A stretch of 64,000 nt of DNA from Actinomyces ruminicola (GTDB lineage: Bacteria > Actinomycetota > Actinomycetes > Actinomycetales > Actinomycetaceae): NCBI RefSeq assembly GCF_900103885.1, contig NZ_FNIM01000014.1, forward strand, positions 18,078-82,077. Direction: 5' to 3'. This document shows, piece after piece, positions 9,381 to 17,456 of this stretch. Numbering within the stretch: the first letter of the stretch is position 1; each line of letters starts with the position of its first letter. A model generated the notes under the pieces. It was not told the origin of the DNA, searched no databases, and worked only from the letters and a program-made list of their open reading frames with translations. Position numbers and translations under genes: made by a program.

Positions 9381-9658
9381 GGCCAACCTCACCTCCGGGC
9401 AAGTTGCTGTTCTCGGGCGCGTGGGCCAGGCGGGTGCCGCCGGGCCCGGCACCAGCCTAGATGATTGGTTTCTTGAGGGCGTGGTGGGGGTGTCTGTGGT
9501 GCGGTGGCCCATCGCGGAGACATGGACCAACTTGGAAGTGATTTAGATCTTGACCAAAGTGGTGCAAATTGGGTTATGGTGTTGCCCGCCAGGCGCCGCG
9601 GGCTCCGCGAGCGCGCCGTCGCCGGCACTGCCGCCGGCCGCACATCAAGGACGATCAG

Positions 9659-11026
9659 ATGAGTACCCCACCCCCCACTCGGCACGACGATGCCGACAAC
9701 CCCTACGCCTCCGCCGTCGTGGAGGCCGACTACGCGCAGCAAGCCTCAGACCCCAGGCAACCCGCAGCCGCGACTTCGGAGGAGGCGGAGGCCGAGCGCA
9801 TCGCCGCCAAGTTCGGCAACCCGCGCAAGACCATCTGGCTGGTGATCATCGCCGCCATCGGCGGCTACATCATGATGATGGGCATGGGCACGGCGCTCCA
9901 GTTGCGCCTGAGCGTCATCGACGAGGATCTCGCCACCCTGGTTTACTCTCGCGCCACCTCCCTGTCCGCCCTGCTCATGCTCGCCGTTGTTCCGATCGTC
10001 GGTGCCCTGAGCGACCGCACGCTCTCGCGCCTGGGCCGCCGTCGCCCCTGGATCGTTGGCGGCTACCTCGTCGCATTCGCCTGCTTCCTCATCATCGGCT
10101 CCTCCACGAGTTCCATCGTCATCATCGCCGCCTACATCATCGGTATCGCCTCCGCCCAGGCCGGTTTCAACGCCTACTCCGTCATCCCCGTCGAGGGTGT
10201 CCCCGGCAACATGCGTGGACGCATCATGGGCTTCATGGGCCTGTGCGGCGCGCTCGCCATGAGCGCTGGCTCGTACATCGCCGGTGCCCTCGTCGACATC
10301 TCCACCATCCTGCTCATGACCGTGCCGCCGGCACTCGCGATCATCACCGCCCTGCCGCTCCTGCTGCTCTACAAGGACCCACAGCACAGTCGCGAGGAGA
10401 TTCCCCAGGGCGGCACTCTCGACATGTTCGCCCACATGTTTGTCAACCCGGTCAAGCACCCGAACTTCGGCATCGTCTGGCTCTCCCGCTTCCTCGCCGG
10501 TGCGGGCATGGCCGCCTTCCTCGGCTTCTTCGTCCTCTACCTCATCATCGGCCTGCACATGAGCCCCGCCGAGGCCGGTGCTCAGGCCGGTCACCTGTCC
10601 CTTATGAGCGCCCCTGTCTCCATCGCGGTCTTCATGGGCTCAGGCTGGATCTCCGACAAGCTTGGCATGCTCAGGCCCCTCGTCGCCCTGGCCGCCATCA
10701 TCATGGCGGCCGGCCTCATCATCGCCGCCACTTCTACCAGCGTTGCCGGCTTCACTGTTGCCTGGCTGGTCTTCGCCGTTGGCCAGCCCATGTACCTCAC
10801 GGTGGACCTCGCCCTATGTGCCAAGGTTCTGCCCAACGAGGCCGACGCCGGCAAGGACATGGCCGTCTTCGGCCTCGCCCTCAACTTGGGAAATGTCCTT
10901 GTGCCAGCTGTTGCCCCGACGCTGCTCGGCCCGGCCTCAAACAACTACCCGCTGTTGTGGGGTGCTGCGGCCGCCCTCGTCTTTACCGGCGCCCTGCTGA
11001 TGCCGCTCGTCAAGGGTGTCAAGTAA
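9659..11026 (+). CDS. GPH-type MFS sugar/glycoside importer
   Basis: A 455-residue, twelve-segment transporter. The ATG at 9659 (MSTPPPTRH) follows AAGGACGA at the right distance; the frame is open upstream but that part is Arg-rich and untypical. The first cytoplasmic loop has SDRTLSRLGRRRPW, the GPH/sucrose-transporter form of the MFS signature. It is followed after 142 bp by a GH1 beta-glucosidase, so the pair probably imports and hydrolyses a beta-glucoside. Because it lies among rhamnosidases, disaccharides such as rutinose-type rhamnosyl-glucosides are a reasonable guess. The divergent TetR gene is the likely controller. Confidence 0.85.
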   Translation: MSTPPPTRHDDADNPYASAVVEADYAQQASDPRQPAAATSEEAEAERIAAKFGNPRKTIWLVIIAAIGGYIMMMGMGTALQLRLSVIDEDLATLVYSRATSLSALLMLAVVPIVGALSDRTLSRLGRRRPWIVGGYLVAFACFLIIGSSTSSIVIIAAYIIGIASAQAGFNAYSVIPVEGVPGNMRGRIMGFMGLCGALAMSAGSYIAGALVDISTILLMTVPPALAIITALPLLLLYKDPQHSREEIPQGGTLDMFAHMFVNPVKHPNFGIVWLSRFLAGAGMAAFLGFFVLYLIIGLHMSPAEAGAQAGHLSLMSAPVSIAVFMGSGWISDKLGMLRPLVALAAIIMAAGLIIAATSTSVAGFTVAWLVFAVGQPMYLTVDLALCAKVLPNEADAGKDMAVFGLALNLGNVLVPAVAPTLLGPASNNYPLLWGAAAALVFTGALLMPLVKGVK

Positions 11027-11168
11027 CCGGGACGACGGCGGTGGTCGGCGTCCGCGCCGGCTGCTGCCGTGCCCTTAAGCCGCCCCGCGAATCGCACGCA
11101 ATTCCTTATGCGAGCCGCGCCGCCGTCGAGCCGGCCTGCTGAAGACAACGAACGGAGAGAGTCAACTC

Positions 11169-12467
11169 ATGACCATCCCTGCGCCCGCATCCACGTACAC
11201 ATCACCCACCACCCGCCGCACCCCCTTCCCCGAGGGCTTCCTCTGGGGCACCGCCACCGCCTCCCACCAGGTGGAGGGCGGCAACGTCAGCAACGACGTC
11301 TGGCTGTACGAGCACGTACCCGGCACCATGTACGCCGAGTCCTCCGGCGACGCCTGCGACCACTACAACCGCTACCGCGAGGACATCGCCCTGCTCGCCT
11401 CCCTGGGACTGAACGCATACCGCTTCTCCCTGGAGTGGAGCCGCATCGAGCCCGCCGAGGGTGAGTTCTCCGCCGTCGCCATCGCCCACTACCGGGACAT
11501 GCTGCGCGCCTGCCACGAGCACGGGCTCACCCCGCTGGTCACCTACCACCACTTCACCTCCCCGCAGTGGCTGATCGCCCGCGGCGGCTGGGAGGACGCC
11601 GGCACCCCCGCCCTGTTCGCCCGCTACTGCCGCCGCGTCACGGAGGAGCTGGGCGACCTGTTCGACATCGCCTGCACCATGAACGAGCCCAACCTCGCCA
11701 TCCTGCTCGGCGAGATGGGCATGTGCGAGCGCGAGCCCGCCCAGCGGCTCGGCAACCCCACCTGGGAGGGCGCCGCCCGCGCACTGGGGACGACGGCGGA
11801 CAAGGTGGCCGGATTCCAGCTGTCGGCCACGCCCCAGGCCTTCGAGATCAAGTGCGCCGCGCACAAGGCCGCCGCCCGGGCCATAAAGGCCATCAAGCCG
11901 GAGATGCAGGTCGGCTGGACCCTGGCCAACTCCGACTTTCACGCCGCCCCCGGTGGCGAGGAGCGGGTCGCCCGACTGAACGAGGAGAACAATCTGCGCT
12001 ATCTGCGCGTCAGCGAGGGCGACGATTTCGTAGGCCTGCAGACCTACAACCGCACCGTGCTCGGTCCGGATGGGCCGGTGCCGCCGGCCGCGGGGGCGGT
12101 GCTCAACCAGGGTGGGGAGGAGATCTGGCCCTGGGCCATCGGCGCCGTCGTCCGCCAGGCCTGGGACACCGTCCAAATGCCCATCTATGTCACCGAGAAC
12201 GGGCTGAACACAGAGGACGACGCCCAGCGGGTCGACTTCCTGCGCACCGCCATCGGCGAGGTCGGCTCCGCTATTGCCGACGGCATCGATGTGCGCGGTT
12301 ACATGTGCTGGTCGGCGATGGACAACTTCGAGTGGATCTTCGGGTATGGCCCCAAGTTCGGCATCATCGCTGTCGACCGGGACACCCAGGTGCGCACGCC
12401 CAAGCCCAGCGCGCATCTGCTCGGGGAGATCGCCGAGACCAACGGCGCTAACCTGGACTGGAACTAA
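11169..12467 (+). CDS. GH1 beta-glucosidase
   Basis: A 432-residue family 1 glycoside hydrolase. The N-terminus has FPEGFLWGTATASHQVEGG, the classic GH1 opening. The acid/base motif is TMNEPN (about residue 175) and the nucleophile motif YVTENG (about residue 340), followed by DGIDVRGYMCWSAMDNFEW, the usual C-terminal aglycone-site stretch. RBS GGAGAGA precedes the ATG. There is no signal peptide, so it is cytoplasmic. Co-directional with the preceding GPH importer. It can remove the glucose left after a rhamnosidase trims a rhamnosyl-glucoside; this link is inference from the neighbourhood. Confidence 0.93.
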   Translation: MTIPAPASTYTSPTTRRTPFPEGFLWGTATASHQVEGGNVSNDVWLYEHVPGTMYAESSGDACDHYNRYREDIALLASLGLNAYRFSLEWSRIEPAEGEFSAVAIAHYRDMLRACHEHGLTPLVTYHHFTSPQWLIARGGWEDAGTPALFARYCRRVTEELGDLFDIACTMNEPNLAILLGEMGMCEREPAQRLGNPTWEGAARALGTTADKVAGFQLSATPQAFEIKCAAHKAAARAIKAIKPEMQVGWTLANSDFHAAPGGEERVARLNEENNLRYLRVSEGDDFVGLQTYNRTVLGPDGPVPPAAGAVLNQGGEEIWPWAIGAVVRQAWDTVQMPIYVTENGLNTEDDAQRVDFLRTAIGEVGSAIADGIDVRGYMCWSAMDNFEWIFGYGPKFGIIAVDRDTQVRTPKPSAHLLGEIAETNGANLDWN

Positions 12468-12508
12468 GGCGTCGAGCGACTATTTGAAGCTCTGCGGCCC
12501 GGCGACCT

Positions 12509-12706
12509 GTGCGGTGGTCGGGCCACTCTGCTTTCCCCGCCGAGGGCGAGTCCTGGAACAGGCAGCGCCGGGCACCGCGGGATGAGCGTGACGCGGTGGA
12601 CTCACACGACCGCGATGCGATTGTGGCCGCCATGGAGCGGTGGGACAACAACCTCGAGTTACTTCGCCATGCGCGTTCTACTGCCCGATCAGTTGAAGCG
12701 GCGTAA
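12509..12706 (+). CDS. Possible antitoxin of a zeta-type toxin pair (5' end uncertain)
   Basis: A short frame whose C-terminal half (DRDAIVAAMERWDNNLELL and ARSTARSVEAA) looks like a helical antitoxin of the epsilon type. Its TAA overlaps the ATG of the zeta-like pseudogene (TAATG at 12704-12708), the translational coupling expected of an antitoxin-toxin operon. The N-terminal portion is poor in features and may not be translated, so the true start is unclear. The family assignment rests mostly on position. No separate promoter was recognised. Confidence 0.45.
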   Translation: MRWSGHSAFPAEGESWNRQRRAPRDERDAVDSHDRDAIVAAMERWDNNLELLRHARSTARSVEAA

Positions 12707-13444
12707 TGGATGAAGTGACTTCTCGTAGAGCCTGGACACTGGCCCGGGCCGACCTGTTCGCTGGGGGCCCTCCGTCATCGTCACCGGTGCTGCTGTCGGT
12801 CGGGGCTCAGCCGGGTGCTGGGAAGACTCAGGCGATTGACGCCGTTATGCGCAAGCTCTACCCGGGTGAGTCCTTCGTCTAGGTGATCGGCGACGACTTG
12901 CGACAGTTCCATCCCGACTTTCCCGCCCTGTCCCGCTCCTCGGGTGGTAGTGCTGGGCGTGAGCGCCTTCGGCTCCTGGACGGGATGCATGGACCGCTGT
13001 CTCTCCGCGCTGGAGACGGGCAGGGCCGCACGCGGGACGCCGTTGGCGGCCCACAACGCGGGCCCGATGGGAACACCACAGACCCTGCTGGCAGCGGCGT
13101 CGAGTCCTGAGGTGCGCCGGCTGTCGATCGTGGACTGCACGGGCATGGTCCACTACGACAACACCCGGAGCAGCAATGGCGAGTGGACGCGGCCCGAGCG
13201 CGCCGTCGCGGTGCTTACCGAGTTGCGCAGCCGGCCCGGTGACTCGGCTGGGAGGCTCGCCCGGGTCGACTCGCTCGCCGTGCGCGCGGAGATGCTGAAG
13301 GCGGTGCCGCTTGTGCATGAGGGCATCGCTCACGCCCGACGACTGGCCGGAACGCGTCCTGTACGCTCGAAGGCGGATGTACTCGGGCAGATCGCGGAGC
13401 GAAGCAAACGGTGGGGTCAGACGGGCCAGCCCGGTCTCGAGTAA
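12706..13444 (+). pseudogene. Zeta/PezT-type toxin (UDP-sugar kinase fold), inactivated
   Basis: The first frame begins MDEVTSRRAWTLARADLF and reaches a perfect Walker A, GAQPGAGKT (codons 33-41). An in-frame TAG at 12880-12882 interrupts it, after which VIGDDLRQFHPDFP continues in frame; this is the conserved zeta-toxin block after the P-loop. About 100 codons later in the family's usual order, but only some 90 bp downstream and in another frame, comes CMDRCLSALETGRAARGTPL, then GTPQTLLAAASSPEVRRLS and RVDSLAVRAEM up to TGA at 13444. The gene thus carries a nonsense codon, an internal deletion and a frameshift. Zeta toxins phosphorylate UDP-N-acetylglucosamine; this copy cannot produce a full enzyme. 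Confidence 0.8.
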
Positions 13445-13501
13445 CCAAGTCGGCGTCGCGACCGACCCAACCGATCGCTGTGATGGGATTACTCAACAAG
13501 A

Positions 13502-13529
13502 AGGGCGAGGACTTCTTCGTCCTCGCCCT
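13502..13529. terminator. Hairpin, probable bidirectional terminator
   Basis: AGGGCGAGGAC (13502-13512), loop TTCTTC, GTCCTCGCCCT (13519-13529): an 11-bp perfect stem. It lies downstream of both the zeta pseudogene (plus) and the 30-residue minus-strand gene. A-rich sequence precedes it and GTGTTTCC follows. Confidence 0.6.
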
Positions 13530-13609
13530 GTGTTTCCGTGGCCTTACGGCCGTCGCGGGAGCGCCCGCGAGGTGTTCCGCCTCAGGCGGTCACCTTGTTG
13601 CAGTCGCTT

Positions 13610-13702
13610 TCAGCGCTGCTCGTTCTCGGCGGCAATCGCACGCTCGAGCTCACGCTCGCGGGCGGCAGCGGCGCGGACGGCCAGATCGATGTCGAAGAAC
13701 AT
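13610..13702 (-). CDS. Small 30-residue protein, unknown function
   Basis: Encodes a 30-residue peptide starting MFFDIDLAVRAAAARE and ending AIAAENEQR. An excellent GAAAGGAACC ribosome site precedes the ATG, a hairpin terminator lies about 80 bp downstream and a perfect ACCGATCGGT palindrome lies about 85 bp upstream, so it has the parts of a genuine transcription unit. The peptide is an alternating Arg/Glu amphipathic helix after a short hydrophobic start, without cysteine or a membrane segment. No family is recognised. Context gives no clear role. Confidence 0.5.
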   Translation of the reverse strand: MFFDIDLAVRAAAARERELERAIAAENEQR

Positions 13703-13784
13703 GTTCGGTTCCTTTCGGTTGAGTTCTCCCGGCCGGTTCTCCGACCGGGGTCGGCTGGCTGTTCCTGCCGACGCCCATAAATGT

Positions 13785-13794
13785 ACCGATCGGT
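13785..13794. promoter_or_regulatory. Perfect palindrome ACCGATCGGT, TetR-like operator
   Basis: A 10-bp perfect palindrome inside GTACCGATCGGTCGG, upstream of the 30-residue gene on the minus strand. TetR-family operators often have this form. Which regulator binds is not known; the nearest TetR gene is 4.4 kb away. Confidence 0.4.
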
Positions 13795-13992
13795 CGGCCC
13801 CAGTTCCAGCCCGGAGGCTGTGCAGTCTGTCATGCTTGCAGTAACGATCTGAAACATGTTGCGGTGTATTGCAGCCGCAGTCGTAGGCGGGCGATGGGCG
13901 GCCGCAACCTCGGCGCAACTGTGTAAGACGGTTGTCGAGTGCAGGGTGGCTGGGTCTGATCGGTGGGTGTTGCTGGCCTGGCACTGCTGTCC

Positions 13993-14003
13993 GCACACGG
14001 GAG
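13993..14003. repeat. Half-site of the CCCGTGTGC hairpin family
   Basis: GCACACGGGAG at 13993-14003 is identical to the right inner arm of the hairpins at 5.1 kb and 14.1 kb, without a partner nearby. It is probably a decayed or single copy. Confidence 0.45.
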
Positions 14004-14079
14004 TTGTCAGGACGAATTCGTACGATTCAGGTTAATCGTTGGAATAGCGGCGAATCGGCAGGTCGGCTTGAAAACCGTC

Positions 14080-14128
14080 GAGGTGCTCCCGTGTGCGGCG
14101 AGGGCCGCGCCGCACACGGGAGCACCTC
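14080..14128. repeat. 21-bp perfect inverted repeat, CCCGTGTGC hairpin family (copy 2)
   Basis: The left arm 14080-14100 (begins GAGGTGCTCCCGTGTGC) and right arm 14108-14128 are perfect complements with a 7-nt loop AGGGCCG. No T-tract follows, so a simple intrinsic terminator is unlikely. It lies 90 bp beyond the 3' end of rhamnosidase 3 and shares its arms with the copy near 5.1 kb, which also sits by a glycosidase 3' end. Confidence 0.75.
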
Positions 14129-14217
14129 CACCGGTTCCGGCCCGACAGGCAAAACCGCGGAATCATGCGGATTGCGGATTCTAGCTGGAGTCGTTAGTGT
14201 GCGCCGTTGGTGTTCGC

Positions 14218-17136
14218 CTACGCCACCAGCACCGTCTGTCCGCTGGACAGCTCGCGCCGACTGCCGTCGGGCGTCACCAGCTCCCCGGTGACCCCGGCCG
14301 GCAGGCTGATCTCGTAGCGCACCGGAATGCCCGAGACGGTGGAGTCCGCATCCCCGGAACCGGCTTCGGGCACGTCACCGGCGGCCCGCTCCCAGGCGAC
14401 CTCCACCCGGCCGAAGGGCGTCTCGCGGTGCGCCCGCGCCCAAGACACCGGGCCGTCGGTCAACGCTGCCACCCGCACCCGCCGGTAGCCGGGCTCGGCG
14501 GGGGCGATCCCGCCCAGGCGCCGGAACAACCAGTCGTCCACGCAGCCGAAGGCGTAGTGGTTGAAGCTCATCGCCCCCACGGTCCCGTCCGGGGCAACGG
14601 CATCCCACGACTCCCAGATCGTCGTGGCCCCCTCGGCCACCTCGTACAGCCAGGACGGCACCGTGTCCTGCATGAGCACCGCCCAGGCCACGTCCGCGCT
14701 CCCGGACTCGACCAGCACATCCAGCAGGAACGGTACCGACAGGAAGCCGGTGTCCAGGTGGTCGCCCGCCTGGCGCACGAGCCGCACCAGCCGCTCCGCC
14801 ACCGCCCGACGCCGCGCGCCGCCGTCCGGATCACCGGCGGCGACGATGTCGAAGGCGAGCGCCAGCACGTACATCCCCTGCAGGTCCGGCTCCATGGCGC
14901 CATCTGTGCCGATGTACTCCGCGGCCACCGCCGCCCGCACCGCCTCCCAGCGCTCCCGGTAGGCGGCCGCGTCGTCGTCGCGGCCGAGCACCTCCGCCAC
15001 CTCGGCCAGCGTGCGCAGCGCCTCGGCGTGGAAGGCGGCGCCGACGAACTCGCTGGTCAGGTGCGGCGCGGTCATGATCGCGTCCGGCGCCCCACTGGCC
15101 AGGGTGGAGGGCGCCAGCCAGTCCCCGAAGTGCATGCGCGAGTTCCACAGCAGCCGCTGCCTCGTGGCCGTTTCCGCATCGAGCCGCTCCCAGCCGGTGG
15201 TGCGGTCGGTGTCCTCCCAGTCGCCGCCGCGCAGGCGCGGCGGCAGCTCGGTGGCGGCCTGGCGGGACTGCATCTCCACCCAGGCCTGCATGGCCGGGTA
15301 GTTGGCGCGCAGCGTGTCGGTGTCCCCGTAGCGCTCCCACAGGGTCAGCGGCACGCGGATGATGGCGTCGCCCCAGCCGGCCGCGGCAGTGATGCCGCCG
15401 ATGCCGGGCTGCCCCTCCATGGCGGCCTGCCGGGGCGCGAAGGGGGAGATGATGACCACGCGGCCGTCGTCGTGCTGGTCGGCGCGGACGTTGCGCAGCC
15501 AGCGGGCCAGGAAGGTGTGCACCTGGGCGTTGTTGGTGGCCGCCGGGGCGAAGACCTGGATGTCGCCGGTCCAGCCGACCCGCTCGCGCTGGGGGCAGTC
15601 GGTGGGAATGGACAGGAAGTTGGCGCGCTGGGACCACACCGTGTTGGCGTGCAGCCGGGTCAGGCGCGCATCGGAGCAGGCGAAGTCGCCCGCCGCCTCC
15701 AGGTCCGAACCAATGACGACGGCGATCGCGTCCCGCGTGTGCAGCTCGCCGGGGTAGCCGGTCACCCGCGCGTAGCGGAAGCCGTGGAAGGTGAAGGTCG
15801 GCTCGTAGGTCTCGGGGGCCTGCGGCGTGCCGGTGCCGGCCATGATCCAGACGTCGCGCTGGTCCTTGTTCGGTCCCTGCACGTTGGAGAAGAAGTTGCC
15901 GTCGGCGGCCAGGTGCTCGGAGTGCTCCAGGGTGATCTCGGTGCCGGCCGGGCCGACGGCGCGCAGCCGCACCCGCCCGGCGATCACCTGTCCGAAGTCC
16001 AGCACCGTCTCCCCGGCCGGAGTGGTGATCACCCGTGCGGTGGGCAGCTCCGTCAGCCGTCTGACGGGCTCGCCCCGGAAGGGTTCCAGGGCGGTCGCCG
16101 GGTCTAGCCCGACGCCGGGGATGATCCGCACCGGGTCCCAGGCGGAGTCGTCGAAGCCGGGGGAGTCCCAGCCGGCGACGGCGGGAGTCAGCCGGTCGTC
16201 GCGCTTCTCACCGATCATGATGTCGCTGTAGCGCAGCGGCCCGGACTCGGTGGAGCGGGCGGTGGAGTCCGGCCCCCAGGTCTCGCGGGTGCCGTCGGCC
16301 CGGGTGAGCGAAAGCTGCCACCAGCCGCGCAGCAGGGTGCCGTACTGGCCGGACTCCCCGGTGATGGTGGCCCGGCCGGCGAACCAGCCGTCGCCCAGGC
16401 GCAGGCCGAGGGTGTGCGGCCGCGGCTCCCCGGCGGGGTCGGCGAGGAGCGCGGTGACGTCGTGGACCTCGAACTCGGTGTAGGCGTGGTAGCTGGTCCA
16501 GCCCGGCGCCAGCACCGTGCCACCCACCGGGGTGCCGTCGATGGTTGCCTCAACCACGCCCTGGGCGCTGAGGAACAGGCGGGCGCGGGTGATGGGGGCG
16601 GCGTCGGCGGAGCGGGGCAGGTCCTGGCGGATGAGCTTGACCGGGTGCAGCCGCTGGCCGGCGGGCTGGGGGTCGCGCGGCGCGAACAGGGTGGCGAAGG
16701 ACGCGGGCGGCTCCAGTTCCACCGGCGTCTGCGTAGGCTCCACCCAGTCGGCGACGACGTCGGCCCTGTCCAGCAGGGAGGTGGAGAAGGTCGACTCTGC
16801 CCACGGCGAGGGCGCTGCCTCTGGGGCGGAGCCGGTCCAGACGCGCACCCGCCAGGCGTAGTCCGTATCGGAGCCGAGGGGCTCACCGCCGTAGGGCAGC
16901 CATGGCGAGGCAGGCGGGTCGGGGATCCCCGCGCGGCCGGTGGCCCATACCGGCGGCTCGAGCGGGACGCCGGCTGCCGGGTCGAGACGACGTACCTCGA
17001 CCTCGAAGGCGGTTGCGGGCGCCTCGCCGGGCACCTGCCACGCGAGCACCGGCCGAGGTACGGCTACGCCCAGCGGGGCGTGCTGGTGGTCGACGGTCAG
17101 GCGGATGGGGGCCGGGGCGGTCCGGTCGGTGCTCAT
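14218..17136 (-). CDS. Alpha-L-rhamnosidase, GH78 (copy 3, divergent subtype)
   Basis: A 972-residue GH78 enzyme; ATG preceded by AAGGAG. It starts directly with the beta-domain (APIRLTVDHQHAPLGV) and has no signal peptide. The acid motif is DCPQRERVGWTGD, one residue shorter than DCPQRDER in copies 1 and 2, and the base motif is WESWD rather than WERWD. This matches the other common GH78 subtype (CPxRERxGW) rather than a defect. An insertion around residues 640-670 (ATELPPRLRGGDWEDTDRTT) is absent from the other two. No LacI-type operator is visible upstream, so its control may differ. It follows rhaD on the same strand after a 320-bp gap. Confidence 0.92.
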   Translation of the reverse strand: MSTDRTAPAPIRLTVDHQHAPLGVAVPRPVLAWQVPGEAPATAFEVEVRRLDPAAGVPLEPPVWATGRAGIPDPPASPWLPYGGEPLGSDTDYAWRVRVWTGSAPEAAPSPWAESTFSTSLLDRADVVADWVEPTQTPVELEPPASFATLFAPRDPQPAGQRLHPVKLIRQDLPRSADAAPITRARLFLSAQGVVEATIDGTPVGGTVLAPGWTSYHAYTEFEVHDVTALLADPAGEPRPHTLGLRLGDGWFAGRATITGESGQYGTLLRGWWQLSLTRADGTRETWGPDSTARSTESGPLRYSDIMIGEKRDDRLTPAVAGWDSPGFDDSAWDPVRIIPGVGLDPATALEPFRGEPVRRLTELPTARVITTPAGETVLDFGQVIAGRVRLRAVGPAGTEITLEHSEHLAADGNFFSNVQGPNKDQRDVWIMAGTGTPQAPETYEPTFTFHGFRYARVTGYPGELHTRDAIAVVIGSDLEAAGDFACSDARLTRLHANTVWSQRANFLSIPTDCPQRERVGWTGDIQVFAPAATNNAQVHTFLARWLRNVRADQHDDGRVVIISPFAPRQAAMEGQPGIGGITAAAGWGDAIIRVPLTLWERYGDTDTLRANYPAMQAWVEMQSRQAATELPPRLRGGDWEDTDRTTGWERLDAETATRQRLLWNSRMHFGDWLAPSTLASGAPDAIMTAPHLTSEFVGAAFHAEALRTLAEVAEVLGRDDDAAAYRERWEAVRAAVAAEYIGTDGAMEPDLQGMYVLALAFDIVAAGDPDGGARRRAVAERLVRLVRQAGDHLDTGFLSVPFLLDVLVESGSADVAWAVLMQDTVPSWLYEVAEGATTIWESWDAVAPDGTVGAMSFNHYAFGCVDDWLFRRLGGIAPAEPGYRRVRVAALTDGPVSWARAHRETPFGRVEVAWERAAGDVPEAGSGDADSTVSGIPVRYEISLPAGVTGELVTPDGSRRELSSGQTVLVA

Positions 17137-17382
17137 GGGGACTCCTTAGTCCGGGGGCTTGCGGGGCGGAATGGACGGTCCGGGGTTCGCAAAAGTGTCC
17201 GGATTCGGGACAAACGGGCCGCTGACACTGAAACACGATTTGTAGAGCCTTGGAATCATGCGGTTTCTGTTCCGGCCTCGCGGGCACTCACCGTCGTTTG
17301 TCCGGGATTTTGACAATCTGGACACTGCTGCGGGGTCGGTTGACCCGGTTGTGGGGCAACCGACCCCGTCCCGCGAGTGTCG
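17137..17382. other. Spacer with palindromes, repeat motif and a 12-bp stem
   Basis: No gene is seen. Visible structures are the palindrome TGTCC-N7-GGACA (17196-17212), the dispersed motif TGGAATCATGCGGT (17251-17264), TTGTC-N9-GACAA (17298-17316), and a 12-bp perfect stem CGGGGTCGGTTG / CAACCGACCCCG (17331-17342 and 17357-17368). The stem may end transcription of the rha operon, though no T-run follows it on the minus strand. Confidence 0.5.
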
Positions 17383-17441
17383 ACCGATCTCGGCACGTAA
17401 CTTCTACCGATCTCGGCACGTCACTTCTACCGATCTCGGTG
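17383..17441 (+). repeat. CCGA-YY-TCGG iteron element, copy B
   Basis: Two full 23-bp units (17383-17405 and 17406-17428) beginning ACCGATCTCGG and continuing CACGTAACTTCT (second unit CACGTCACTTCT), then a partial third ending in a G-rich run. It abuts the 3' end of rhaD, 16 bp from the stop codon. Confidence 0.85.
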
Positions 17442-17456
17442 GGAGGGGGTGGCGGG

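Noticed and set aside
14080..14128. Interpretation of the 21-bp stem as an ordinary intrinsic terminator
   Set aside because: No T-tract on either strand, and its arms recur at another locus, so a repeat family is the better description.
14218..17136. Idea that rhamnosidase 3 is inactive because the Asp of CPQRDER is absent
   Set aside because: CPxRERxGW is a regular GH78 variant and both the acid-region Glu and WESWD Glu are kept.
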